The position numbers and the translations under genes are program-made. Below, piece after piece: positions 55,277 through 64,000 of a stretch of DNA of 64,000 bases. The DNA comes from Paenibacillus methanolicus (GTDB lineage Bacteria; Bacillota; Bacilli; Paenibacillales; Paenibacillaceae). Numbering within the stretch: the first letter of the stretch is position 1; each line of letters begins with the position of its first letter. A model generated the notes under the pieces. That model saw nothing but the letters and a program-made list of their open reading frames with translations, was not told the origin of the DNA and did no database searches. The stretch is taken from positions 1 through 64,000 of the forward strand of contig NZ_VNHS01000002.1 in the NCBI RefSeq assembly GCF_008124765.1, read 5' to 3'.

Positions 55277-57580
55277 TTACTCATTCGAAGTTCGCTTGCT
55301 TTGACTCCCGTTGTCTTGGATACTCATTCTATAATTCTCCGGCGTTTTGCCAACGTGTCTTTTAAATACGGTGAAGAAGTGCTTGCTATTCTCCGGATAC
55401 CCAACCGCTTCCGCGATCCTGCTGACAGGATCATCCGTTTCAATAAGACGTTTCTGCGCTTCTGACATCCTGCATTGCGTAATATAATCGGATAATGATA
55501 CACCTGTTATCTCTTTGAATATAGACCTGACATAATTAGGGGATAGTTCTACATGATTTGCTACCGTATCCGTTGAAATATTCATGCTATTATAATGCTT
55601 TTCGACATAATCCTTCATTTTGATCGCAATCATGTATTTTACATTTTCTCTTGCATCATTGCCTTTTGTCTCGATAACCCTGGAGCAAAGTGAATAAAGA
55701 TACGTTTTGATTTCCTCCAACGTTTCGCAGGTCTGAATTTCGGCAATAAGCACCTTAATGCTGTACTCTCCATTCTCTATGCTAGTCTTGGCTATACCGC
55801 TTAGTGTCCTAGTAAGCAACACGGCTAACTGAAGCACCGTGATTTGGATTTCATCCGCATTGGATAGAACAAGCCTTTCAAAAAACTCGTTGAGGCTTGC
55901 GTCCATTTTTCTCATATTGCGTTCCTTTATGGCTTCGATCATTCTCTTCTCAATATCATAAGGATAGTCATGGAGACCCTTATTGTTTCGTTCGGCTATA
56001 TCGCCATATTCGATGACTGCTTTTCTGCCGAAAATAATGCGATAATTCAAGGCTGCCAGCGCATGCTGGAAGGATTGACTGATCCCTTCCATTCCTTCTA
56101 CAATATCGCCTATCCCCGCTGATACCGAAATCTTCAAATATTTTTCTACCTGATCTTGTATTTCCATTGTCGAATCGATGATATGACTCGCAATCTCGCC
56201 GCTTCCACCCATTATATTTAAAATAATACTTACATAATCGTATCCGTTATCGATGCCCTCTACCTTATATCGTTTTTCCTTAAAAAATTCGCTAGCGATA
56301 TTAAGAATTGCGAATTTAACCAATCTTACGTCTTTTGACCATTTACCCGATAGAACTTTTTCAAGCGAATCCATTTTAAGCACGAGGGTTACGTAGTATG
56401 GATCGCCGAAGCTTACCCCGCATTCCGTCCTATAATCGTTGTCGAGGATTTTATCGTCGATTTCCCCATCAAGCAATTTGCCCAATAATGCCTTCTTCTT
56501 ATCATTCAATAGCCGGCTTGAATCCAGCCTGTGTTTATGGAGCAGTTTTCGAAATGGATTATAAATGCTCGAAGTAAAAAATACAGCTAGAACGATCCCG
56601 GCGAGGATGAAAATAATCGTTAAAATCAATAAAGTCTTTTGCATCGAATAGGCCGAAGACAACAGTTTGCTATATTCGCCTATACCTATAAATATCAAGC
56701 CTAAATGTTTTGCTTTTACATAGCTGACAAAGGATTCCCTATCATTAATCTTCGTTAAAAAGCTGCCTTTTTCATCGTTTGACAACATGATTTGTTTCGC
56801 AAAGCTTTCATTGGAAAGATTTTTATTGATCATGGAAGTGTCATCATGTGACAATACATTCCCGTCTTTATACATGATCAATACTTGATTCAGATCTCCG
56901 GCGCTTCCGCTGGTAACCATCTCCTGTAAAATTCTTTCATTTAAATTGATGACTAATGACGATTCGACATCACCATAACTTGAAGTATTGGCGAATACCA
57001 ACGTCAGGAAATTTTCGCTTATCGTTTGATTATCGATGACATAATCCACTTTTCTTGTGAAATATTTATCCGAAACGTTTTGTTCCGTATTCCTGAAAAT
57101 ATGGATTATGTCTTGATCCAAGAAGTCTGTTGTGGACTGAATTCCTTCACCTACCTCGGATATGTTGAAGATTACCCTTTCCGTCTTTGAATTATAAATA
57201 TAAATAGAGCGAATAAGCGGATTCGACTTCACATATTGCCTTAGTTTCCGTAATACATCTTGATCGGCGAATCCATCTGATTGATCATCATACAAACCAT
57301 AATTAAAATCGCTATCCACAGCACTAGTGAATAACTGATAAAAGTTATAATAGACATTTATGAGCATTAAATCCGCAATATAATAGGATTGCGAAATGAA
57401 ATTTTCAGAGGTTTGACTGACTTGCTCGATACTTTTATTGCTGTAAGTACGAAATAGTACGAAAGAAAAAACGGTTAACAGAACGATAACAATAACTAAA
57501 TAGGAGGATAAGATTTTTATCAATAAAGGATTTTTTCTAAGGAGACGTTTTAGATTTCCCTCTGCACGTTCTACTTTCAT
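55277..57580 (-). CDS. Membrane-bound AraC-family transcriptional regulator
   Basis: The protein is 767 residues: membrane helix (about 22-44), an extracellular sensor region of about 250 residues, a second helix (about 310-335), a cytoplasmic linker related to the middle part of YesN-like regulators, and a C-terminal pair of AraC helix-turn-helix motifs (S-P-N-Y-V-R-S-I-F-K-E-I-T-G and K-H-F-F-T-V-F-K-R-H-V-G-K-T-P). There is no kinase or receiver domain, so it probably senses sugar outside and binds DNA inside as one chain. It follows GH28 by 85 bases with no terminator and is likely under the same block. It is the best candidate to bind the three shared upstream blocks. Confidence 0.88.
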   Translation of the reverse strand: MKVERAEGNLKRLLRKNPLLIKILSSYLVIVIVLLTVFSFVLFRTYSNKSIEQVSQTSENFISQSYYIADLMLINVYYNFYQLFTSAVDSDFNYGLYDDQSDGFADQDVLRKLRQYVKSNPLIRSIYIYNSKTERVIFNISEVGEGIQSTTDFLDQDIIHIFRNTEQNVSDKYFTRKVDYVIDNQTISENFLTLVFANTSSYGDVESSLVINLNERILQEMVTSGSAGDLNQVLIMYKDGNVLSHDDTSMINKNLSNESFAKQIMLSNDEKGSFLTKINDRESFVSYVKAKHLGLIFIGIGEYSKLLSSAYSMQKTLLILTIIFILAGIVLAVFFTSSIYNPFRKLLHKHRLDSSRLLNDKKKALLGKLLDGEIDDKILDNDYRTECGVSFGDPYYVTLVLKMDSLEKVLSGKWSKDVRLVKFAILNIASEFFKEKRYKVEGIDNGYDYVSIILNIMGGSGEIASHIIDSTMEIQDQVEKYLKISVSAGIGDIVEGMEGISQSFQHALAALNYRIIFGRKAVIEYGDIAERNNKGLHDYPYDIEKRMIEAIKERNMRKMDASLNEFFERLVLSNADEIQITVLQLAVLLTRTLSGIAKTSIENGEYSIKVLIAEIQTCETLEEIKTYLYSLCSRVIETKGNDARENVKYMIAIKMKDYVEKHYNSMNISTDTVANHVELSPNYVRSIFKEITGVSLSDYITQCRMSEAQKRLIETDDPVSRIAEAVGYPENSKHFFTVFKRHVGKTPENYRMSIQDNGSQSKRTSNE

Positions 57581-57665
57581 TCGGCTATCCCCCTCGATGC
57601 ATCTATTTAGGAGAACGACCTGGGGAACCGATCAGTCCCCCAGCTCACCCAAAACCTCCCCTAAG

Positions 57666-59105
57666 TTATTTACGAAACTGAATGCCGTGGGCATGCTCAT
57701 TCATGTCGAAATGCCCCTGTTCCGCGTCCAGAATTAACTCGCCGTTGATCCGCAAATTGGTAAAGGTGACTCCATCCACCTTCCGTTTATGGTCAAACCC
57801 GTATATTCGGTTTTTGTTTTCATTTCTTCCATTATAGGTCACGTTCCGGAAATGAATGTTCTCAATCCGTTTGCCGGGCACAGGGTTATACTTTTCATTC
57901 CACACGACACGAATGTCCAGCAGCTGGCCCAGCTCAAAATCCTCCACTCGGATGTTGTCGAAGGTGACATTACGTACCGTGTTATTATCTCCGGCGTTAA
58001 TGTTCATGGCGCCCCAATAACCGGGCTGCGGCTCATGATGTTCCAAAATATCGATGTTGCTGAACTCGATATCCTCGATCAAGTCGCCACCCCTGCGGTA
58101 GTCACCATGTCCGCCGATATTCATCGCATGGGCTACGTCCGCCCAAAGGACGGAGTTCTTGACGATTACGCAGCGTGAATCCCCTTTATAATCCCAACGG
58201 CTTCCGTATACGGCTATACAATCATCGGACGTCCGCAGGAATACATCTTCGATCTCGATATGCGCGCTGGACATCATGTCGATGCCGTCGCACCACCCCC
58301 GCGTGCTGAAGGACTTGAAGTTGCGAATCCGGATATGCTCGGACTTGCCGATGTAGATGCTGTAATGCGGCGGGTCCAGCAGCACGATTCCTTCCACGCT
58401 AATATGGTTCGAATACGTGATCCGAACACCTCGGAACGCGGAGAACCGGTGGAAATCAGACAAATACAACACGCCTCTGCCACGAATCGTTACATCCTGC
58501 ACATGGTCGCAGACAAGCGAGCCGACGACAATGGCGCCCCCGGCGATATAGACGGTTTTCCCGGACGGGATGCGGAAGATCGTCTCCTCCAGATAGTGCA
58601 TCCCCGGCCCGAAATAGATCACTTCCGGCGCCGCGCCCCCGGGCTCCTTCGGACTGCCGGCCAACTGATAAATATCCTCCATCCGATGGATGGCAGGTCT
58701 CAGGAACAGTACGTTCGGAGCGTCCGCTTCCGGCGGATTCTCCTCCGGAGCATTCGCGAATAGATGAAGATTGCCGAAGCGATCACCGTTCACTTCAATG
58801 GACAGCTTGCACGGTTCATTCAAGAGGAAGGTTATTGCCGCTCCTTCTACCTTGAACGGAATTTGTTTCGAGAGAGGCCGGATAACGACTTGCCGTACGA
58901 TTTCCTTCCGGCTCTCGACCCTTACCTCCACGCTTCCTTCCATGTCGAAATAGGCCATGGAGGCCCGTCTCACGTTATGCATGTCCACCTTCGCTTCATA
59001 TACGAAAAGCGGCTGCCAGTTCTCCCCGGCAGCACGGACGCTTACGATAAAATCATCCCGGCCAACCGCGCCTTTAGGCGCATCCCAAATCTTTAAATAG
59101 CTCAA
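57666..59105 (-). CDS. GH28-like polygalacturonase-type beta-helix enzyme
   Basis: The protein is 479 residues from a TTG at 59105 with AAGGAGG nine bases upstream; the ATG eight codons earlier would start within that ribosome binding site. A beta-sandwich N-terminal part (about 1-130) precedes a right-handed beta-helix with G-W-C-D-G-I-D-M-M-S-S and R-T-S-D-D-C-I-A-V-Y-G, the N-T-D/D-D pair of GH28, and G-G-H-G-D, the family's His region. No signal peptide is present, so it may act on imported oligogalacturonides or rhamnogalacturonides. The shared regulatory block lies upstream and the regulator gene follows. Confidence 0.8.
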   Translation of the reverse strand: MSYLKIWDAPKGAVGRDDFIVSVRAAGENWQPLFVYEAKVDMHNVRRASMAYFDMEGSVEVRVESRKEIVRQVVIRPLSKQIPFKVEGAAITFLLNEPCKLSIEVNGDRFGNLHLFANAPEENPPEADAPNVLFLRPAIHRMEDIYQLAGSPKEPGGAAPEVIYFGPGMHYLEETIFRIPSGKTVYIAGGAIVVGSLVCDHVQDVTIRGRGVLYLSDFHRFSAFRGVRITYSNHISVEGIVLLDPPHYSIYIGKSEHIRIRNFKSFSTRGWCDGIDMMSSAHIEIEDVFLRTSDDCIAVYGSRWDYKGDSRCVIVKNSVLWADVAHAMNIGGHGDYRRGGDLIEDIEFSNIDILEHHEPQPGYWGAMNINAGDNNTVRNVTFDNIRVEDFELGQLLDIRVVWNEKYNPVPGKRIENIHFRNVTYNGRNENKNRIYGFDHKRKVDGVTFTNLRINGELILDAEQGHFDMNEHAHGIQFRK

Positions 59106-59200
59106 CGAAGTTCTCCTCCTTGAAAGCACTCATTCCAAAATTCTATTTACGATTTAGCGTAGGCCTCCGGTCGGAAGCCGCATAATCATGCTTTCAAGTC

Positions 59201-59318
59201 GTAACGGAAACACTGAAAGCCTCTTCCCTATCACTTTAATATCATCATTACGAGTGTTCAAGTTCACGTTTTATCAAAATGCCGATTTGATGGTTTTTAA
59301 ACTTGTTCAAAATCACGC
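59201..59318 (-). promoter_or_regulatory. Shared regulatory block, copy 3 (GH28-regulator unit)
   Basis: GTTCAAGTTC at 59256-59265, TTATCAAAATGCCGATTTGATG, then AAACTTGTTCAAAAT ending at 59313. Almost base-for-base the same core as copy 1. It is about 150 bases before the GH28 start. Confidence 0.65.
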
Positions 59319-59342
59319 CGAAACGCGTCCAAGCCTAGCTTA

Positions 59343-61162
59343 TCATGCTTCTTCTTTATAGGCCTTACTGCCGTCTATGGCATAAGTAAATTGGCGGGCC
59401 TCCGCTGCATGTTCCATTAAGTCCAAATAAACCGTATATTCTTCCTCTTCCACTCTGAACAGCGGGATCATTAACGCTTCATCGTCCGAATTATGTTGGA
59501 TGGAAAACGCCAACCGATCTCGATCGGTCTTGATGATGGTATGGTTGAGATTGCGCTCAGAGAGGCCAGACACAGGACGATTGGGCCCAATCCGCGCAAG
59601 CAGGACGGGACCGTACATGACTGCAGCAATACCTTCTGCGCCTTGAAGCGGAATCAGATGCATATTCGCATCGATTTCAATATCAATTTTGTCCTGATCA
59701 TGAAACATACGTTCAATCACAATAAACCCGTTTGCCTGCTCGAACGTAATCGGGCCGGAATTGACGGTTACCGCTTTGACCGCATCCGCTTTCAGCATCA
59801 GCTTGAACGATACCGGCTCGGTTGCTTCAATTTTCAAGGTCGAGGTGAGCTTGTCCGGAAATCCGCTTACTTGCGTTATTCTTACATTTCGTTCCTTCCA
59901 ATCTACTGCGGAGGATATGAGCGCGTTTACTAAAATAACGCCGTCGTTCTTGAACCAAATGTTCTTTTGAATCTCGCTCATCGCTTCAATTCCGGAAGCT
60001 GTGCAACACCAGAAGGAGTCGTACGGGTCGCTGAATTTTTTGACGGCACCGCTTCCCATAAGCTGATGGTATTGCGACAGCCCGGTTTGCGCACTGGAAC
60101 TGTTTAAGACGGCGTTATACTTCAATGTTTCCAAATGATTCAGATGCTGAACCGATCCGGACCATTCGATAAGCCGTTCCAAAATTCGCTCCGTATTATG
60201 CGCGCAGCAGCTCTCGCTCTCCCCGCCTGTCAATGCGTCTCCCAGCATCCCATATCTTCCCCAGTGCTCCGATTTTTCGGAAACGCCTCCGGCTATATAT
60301 TCGGTTGCCTTTGAACTGTTGTTTCCATTGGCAAACGTCCTTCCCCCTACAAACTCATAAAAGCGGACAGCCGCTTTCTTGTATTTCGCCTCCCCGCTGA
60401 TCGCAAAGCGGTGCATCGCAGCGATCACCATCGGCAGGTGCGTGTTGGCATGCAGATTCTCGAGCACATCCATACCGGCTTCCAGATGGCCGATAAAATA
60501 CTCCCTGTCGAACAGGCCGCCAAGCTCGAACAGCCTGGTATCGCCTGTGATATCGTACAATGTATACAGACTATCCCCGATCCCGCCGAACTCATTCACC
60601 GGGTTAACCTTTGTACAACGGAGAATGCCATCCATTTTCCAGAATGAAAGCTTCTCAAAGCGGCCATGAATGTAAGTTGCCAAATTTAAAGCAAGGTTCA
60701 ACGATGTTACATTGTGCAGATAAAGGTGACAGTCAATCAGGCCCTGCATGATCTTGTGAAGGGTGTAATATGGTGCCCATACATTCCGGTTTTCCTCGCG
60801 CTCCAGGATATCGAGCTTTTCTTCTTCAAAGGCGCTCAGATATCCGTTTGGTTGTGCGCATGCAGCCATGATATCGACGATCTCTTCGGCTTTCGACTTC
60901 AACCATCCATCGCGATCGGCAAACGCCAATTTCGAGCAGGCGGATAGAAAGTGTCCGACAAAGTGCCCTCTAAGGCCGCATTGCGGATCTTCCCAACCAC
61001 CCAGGGGCTGCGCGGCAGACGGAATACCGGCATTGATCTTAAACGTGTGCATCAGACGGCTGATGTCGAACGATGCAACATAGTTCTTTACAAGTTCTCT
61101 TCGGGAAGCAAAGTCATAGTCGCGGTAACCGTCACTTCATCCAGGCGAAAATGGGTAATCAC
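59343..61162 (-). CDS. GH146/GH127-type beta-L-arabinofuranosidase, probable 5' frameshift
   Basis: The continuous frame covers 59343-61052 (569 codons). Homologous-looking sequence continues upstream of its first ATG (Y-D-F-A-S-R-R-E-L-V-K-N-Y-V, then S-F-D-I-S-R-L) without any start codon, up to a stop at about 61130. A better start (GTG at 61162, GAGGTG six bases upstream) opens V-I-T-H-F-R-L-D-E-V in another frame, so one frameshift near 61120-61135 is likely. The active-site cysteines are present (S-E-S-C-C-A-H-N and F-W-C-C-T-A-S-G). There is no signal peptide. It may be a pseudogene, a sequencing error, or a gene with a shortened start. Confidence 0.75.
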
Positions 61163-61450
61163 ATCAGACACCTCAATTTGAGAGTGAGTATAGTCGGCAC
61201 TTCGAATACCTTTACGTCTGTAATTATTTTATTACGCAATCATACACCATTGAATTCATTCGCTTTGGTTACCCTAATCTACCCGCACCGATACTTTTTG
61301 TTCATTACCATCGTATTTGACGATGACTGCCTGCTCCCCGGCTTCCGTCCACCCGCAGCCTAGCCCTGCCGCCACTAGGATGATGGAGAACTCAAGGTTC
61401 TCTTTCATTCCCGAACTACTCGTCTTTTCTCCAAATTCAAAAAATAGAAT

Positions 61451-61495
61451 GGATCCCTATCACGCACAGGCTAAGCCGCCTCTTGATAGGGATCC
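61451..61495 (-). terminator. Rho-independent terminator of GH2 copy B
   Basis: GGATCCCTATCA and TGATAGGGATCC pair perfectly; on the minus strand ATTCTATTTTTTG follows. The remaining part of 61163-61450 contains the upstream region of the GH146-type gene but no signal I can name. Confidence 0.75.
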
Positions 61496-61561
61496 AATTT
61501 CATGATCAATTCATGAATTATTTAAAACTATTTCTTCGATTTATAACACTCATGACACAGC

Positions 61562-61616
61562 GTTCGAACAGTCGCAGGGCAATCTGATCGTATCGCTGAT
61601 CGCACTACGTGCTTAA
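61562..61616 (+). pseudogene. Relic of the GH29 3' end, copy B
   Basis: GTTCGAACAGTCG, then CTGATCGTATCGCTG, then ATCGCACTACGTGCTTAATCCC match the last codons of the GH29 gene at 28831-28922, with about 36-40 bases lost in the middle. It marks one edge of the duplicated segment. Confidence 0.8.
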
Positions 61617-61653
61617 TCCCAAGCAGGCAAAAATTAAACGAAGTGATGAGAAA

Positions 61654-63351
61654 TTACTCCTGTTTAGAGCGCCCTGCATAATACTTCTTTACAACGGCAT
61701 AAGCCAACTTGGGTCTGCGGTACCGGTCGACGATTCCCTTGCTGTTCTGCGTTCCGGCGCGGGTCAGCAGCCATCCCGTCCCTTCCGTTACCTTGCAGTC
61801 GCAAAATTGCCAGATCAGCATACCGGATAAGAAAGGGACGGACGTATAAGCCTCCAGATTGCGCTCGATGATATCGGCATGGCGCTCCTCCGTTCCTTTC
61901 ACCCGGCTCGGGTCGCGATAGCCATAATAGCCGTCGGCCCCGAATTCGCTCATGATCATCGGCTTCCCCAGACCGCCGGCTTCGTCCGCCCACCGCCTCG
62001 CCTCCTTGACAAGCTCTAATGGATCCTCCTCTTCGTACCAGAGCGGATACAAGTTGAACGAGACGATATCCGCAAGATCGAAGCAAAGCTCGCGATCGCG
62101 GTGATGCGAAGCAAAGCTTAGCGGTCTAGTCGCATCCATCGCCCGGATTTGTTCAAGCTGCGCGCGATACATCTCCCGGCCTTCCGGCGTATCGCTTGCG
62201 CATTCGTTCAGAATCGCCCAGATGATGATGCTCGGATGATTGAAATGAGACTCCACCATCTCCCGGTTGCAATCCTCGCATTGCTTGGCGAACAGCGGAT
62301 GCTTCATTTGCTCCAGACTAAGACCGCGCGCATGATTTTCTTCCCATACGAACAAGCCCCGCTCATCGCACAAATCAAGGAACCTTTCGTCGTTCGGATA
62401 GTGGCTGGTCCGGACGGAATTGGCGCCCATGTCCAGCATCAATTCGATGTCGTGCACCATAAGCGGGTAAGGAATGGCGGCTCCTGCCAGCGCATGATCC
62501 TCGTGCCGATTGAAGCCCTTCAGCACAATCTCCTCGCCGTTTACCCGGATGCGTCCGTTCCCCGTCGACACCGTTCGAAAACCGACCCGCTCGATCAAAT
62601 CATCGACGGGAGCTTCTTGCCCCTCCATATACAAATTCGCCTTCAGCAGATAAAGCGTTGGATCACCAGCCGACCACGGAGTAATGCCGGGAAACGGCTC
62701 CGTACTCGATATCTCGACGGTTTCACCCGGCATCACGCTCGCCTCGCCTGCGTCAATATCCCGGCCCGCCAGATTGAACTGCAGCCGTGCGCGGCAAGCC
62801 CGTTGTCCGATATTCCGAACATAGAGCCGAATCGTCCCCTGCCAGCCTTCGGCCGTACGAATCGGCGTGAACGCGATTCGTTCGATGAACAATTCTTGCA
62901 GCAGCTCAATGGCCGAAGGCCGGATTAAGCCCCCGTAGGTATGATAATCGTTCGGAACATGGAGCGCGGACGATTCGCCGAACGAATTGTCCACGATCAC
63001 GGCAATTTCATGCGTTCCCGGTTCGACATCCGGAATGACGAGAGCAAACGGCGTGTATGCATTATAATGGCGTCCTACCGGGATACCGTCAAAAAAAACA
63101 TCGGCTGTATGGCTCACGCCTTTGAAAACAAGCCGGATTGCGCCTTTCCGCGATATTTCTACCATTCGCCGGTACACGGCTTTGCCCCGATAGGTTGAGA
63201 ACTGCGGATGCATCTCCCAACACCCGGGTACGGGCATTCGGTATTCGTAGCGGGACGGCAACCCGTCCTTCCCTTTAGTTGGTTGGAAATCCCAATCGCC
63301 TTCCAGCTCTTGCACGTCGCGTATTTCATTCGTTCTAAATAGTCGCAGCAA
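61654..63351 (-). CDS. GH2 glycoside hydrolase, copy B (intact)
   Basis: The protein is about 565 residues from a TTG at 63351 with GGAGGG six bases upstream; a GTG six codons earlier has no ribosome binding site. Domains: beta-sandwich (about 1-165), Ig-like (about 166-265), TIM barrel with acid/base W-A-I-L-N-E-C-A-S-D and nucleophile M-S-E-F-G-A-D. No signal peptide. The length and architecture resemble beta-glucuronidase, but beta-galactosidase or another GH2 activity is possible. It is a near-identical paralogue of the broken gene at 29039-30742. Confidence 0.88.
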   Translation of the reverse strand: MLRLFRTNEIRDVQELEGDWDFQPTKGKDGLPSRYEYRMPVPGCWEMHPQFSTYRGKAVYRRMVEISRKGAIRLVFKGVSHTADVFFDGIPVGRHYNAYTPFALVIPDVEPGTHEIAVIVDNSFGESSALHVPNDYHTYGGLIRPSAIELLQELFIERIAFTPIRTAEGWQGTIRLYVRNIGQRACRARLQFNLAGRDIDAGEASVMPGETVEISSTEPFPGITPWSAGDPTLYLLKANLYMEGQEAPVDDLIERVGFRTVSTGNGRIRVNGEEIVLKGFNRHEDHALAGAAIPYPLMVHDIELMLDMGANSVRTSHYPNDERFLDLCDERGLFVWEENHARGLSLEQMKHPLFAKQCEDCNREMVESHFNHPSIIIWAILNECASDTPEGREMYRAQLEQIRAMDATRPLSFASHHRDRELCFDLADIVSFNLYPLWYEEEDPLELVKEARRWADEAGGLGKPMIMSEFGADGYYGYRDPSRVKGTEERHADIIERNLEAYTSVPFLSGMLIWQFCDCKVTEGTGWLLTRAGTQNSKGIVDRYRRPKLAYAVVKKYYAGRSKQE

Positions 63352-63429
63352 CGGATTCCCTCCAAGCACTTCATATCATGCGATGATTGCTCTTATAGTC
63401 TTTTACTTTCACATCAAATTATAGAGCAC

Positions 63430-63445
63430 GGTTACATGGTAAACC
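63430..63445 (-). promoter_or_regulatory. Operator-like palindrome before GH2 copy B
   Basis: GGTTTACCATGTAACC on the minus strand is a better palindrome than its counterpart in copy A. Confidence 0.35.
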
Positions 63446-63504
63446 ATGATTTTCAGGTCATGAATTAGCATGATGTAGCCTCTAGGACTCACGCTCGATT
63501 GCAA

Positions 63505-63549
63505 GAAAAAAAGACGGCCTTAGTCCGATAGATGTCCGGATCAAGGCCG
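63505..63549 (-). terminator. Rho-independent terminator of the deacetylase-like gene
   Basis: On the minus strand GGCCTTGATCCGG, seven-base loop, a mostly complementary CGGACTAAGGCC, then GTCTTTTTTTC. It is about 35 bases after the stop of the partial gene. Confidence 0.8.
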
Positions 63550-63584
63550 CCGAGGGCAGCGGATTTCAACGTAATTATGACTTG

Positions 63585-64000
63585 CTATCGAAGCCTCTTC
63601 GTTTCGCCTCCCGCAATACGGACGGCTTCGCCGTCTGCGCTAATCCAAACCTCAAGGGCATTCGGATTATGCACCATGCTTCGATCAACCGAGAAACGGA
63701 GCGCTTTAAGGGCATTCTGATAGGATACAATGTCCGTCATCGACGCTTTCCAGACCGATTCCTCGCCGTCGAGCAGCTCGCCCACCTTGTCTACCAGGTC
63801 CCAGTTGTCATCATGATCGAATTCGTAGCTGTGGCCCCAGATAAACAATAGCTCCATCCGGCTGAACCACTGCTTGGACGACAGCAGCTGTTCCGCCTTC
63901 TCGACCATGTCTTTATGGTGGCAGGTCGGATGCCATCTCAGCGAATCATCCGGCATGTGGAAGCCGCCGTGGCTCTGGACGGTGCGGGCATATTCGATAC
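63585..64000 (-). CDS. Polysaccharide deacetylase-like protein, C-terminal part (cut by window edge)
   Basis: The frame is open to the window edge and gives about 138 residues. It contains Y-A-R-T-V-Q-S-H-G-G-F, D-D-S-L-R-W-H-P-T-C-H-H, W-G-H-S-Y-E-F-D and L-V-D-K-V-G-E-L-L, a pattern seen at the end of NodB-type polysaccharide deacetylases of Paenibacillus. The catalytic Asp/His start of the domain is outside the window. Role unknown; possibly removal of acetyl groups from the imported glycan. Confidence 0.65.
   Translation of the reverse strand, partial: IEYARTVQSHGGFHMPDDSLRWHPTCHHKDMVEKAEQLLSSKQWFSRMELLFIWGHSYEFDHDDNWDLVDKVGELLDGEESVWKASMTDIVSYQNALKALRFSVDRSMVHNPNALEVWISADGEAVRIAGGETKRLR

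Larger units (their letters stand above)
61562..63549. repeat. Segmental duplication, copy B
   Basis: Matches 28831-30960. Copy B has lost most of the GH29 part and the spacer after it but keeps the whole GH2 gene and its leader, including the hairpin at 63505-63549. Confidence 0.85.

Noticed and set aside
1-64000. CRISPR array, tRNA, rRNA or riboswitch
   Set aside because: I found no regularly spaced repeats, no cloverleaf with TTCRA and CCA features, no ribosomal RNA signatures and no riboswitch core that I can name.

Overview
The window looks like chromosomal DNA of a Paenibacillaceae-type Gram-positive (Paenibacillus, Cohnella or a close relative). I base this on strong GGAGG ribosome binding sites with ATG/GTG/TTG starts, lipoprotein sugar-binding proteins, YesM/YesN-type two-component regulators, LplB/LplC-type permeases, an S-layer-homology (SLH) anchored enzyme, CcpA-like cre boxes and the mix of IS1182, IS256, IS3, IS66 and IS605-type remnants. 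No rRNA, tRNA or CRISPR array was seen.

Layout. (1) 1-2 kb is a scrap-yard: transposase tails (IS1182, IS256), a decayed PIN-toxin/antitoxin pair and a frameshifted tyrosine recombinase. (2) 2.1-5.7 kb encodes a secreted SLH-anchored esterase with a CBM9-like module. (3) 6.1-23.3 kb, all on the minus strand, is a sugar-responsive glycan locus: response regulator, histidine kinase and membrane-anchored solute-binding protein (translationally coupled), then solute-binding lipoprotein, two permeases and a cytoplasmic GH127 beta-L-arabinofuranosidase, followed by two secreted enzymes (a GH39-like enzyme with CBM35 modules and a large GH146-type enzyme carrying cohesin-like and dockerin modules). 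(4) 23.4-29 kb is another mobile-element graveyard with a DUF2935 gene, a coupled pair of small membrane proteins, and two glycosidase fragments (GH2 and GH29) fused head to head. (5) 29-34.6 kb has a GH2 gene killed by one nonsense codon, an AraC regulator divergent from a GH27 enzyme, and an SLH-like/rhodanese fusion. (6) 34.8-61.2 kb, again on the minus strand, is a second large glycan locus: GH28 plus a membrane-bound AraC-type regulator; LplB/LplC permeases, a lipoprotein binding protein, a 2531-residue secreted multidomain protein and an alginate-lyase-like protein; and an operon of two GH43-type enzymes, a dead GH95 gene and a GH88 unsaturated-uronyl hydrolase. (7) 61.5-63.6 kb is a second copy of the GH2 segment, intact here, and the window ends inside a probable polysaccharide deacetylase.

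How it fits together. The enzyme set (GH28, lyase-like, GH88, GH43, GH127/GH146, GH2, GH27, GH29, GH95) points to pectin side chains, arabinan/arabinogalactan or a related plant polysaccharide containing uronic acid, L-arabinose, galactose and fucose. Large secreted proteins would cut the polymer, binding proteins and CUT1 permeases would import oligosaccharides, and enzymes without signal peptides would finish them inside the cell. A conserved ~110-bp block with GTTCAAGTTC and GAACTTGTTC-type motifs sits upstream of three separate transcription units of the second locus and probably defines a local regulon driven by the adjacent regulator.

Most unusual points: the shared upstream block; what looks like a circularly permuted CBM35 inserted into the catalytic barrel of the GH39-like enzyme; the giant protein with an unrecognised N-terminal catalytic-looking region and a visible base-composition switch; the SLH-like/rhodanese fusion; and the duplicated GH2 segment in which one copy is dead. 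All family calls are from reading motifs by eye; no database search was run.
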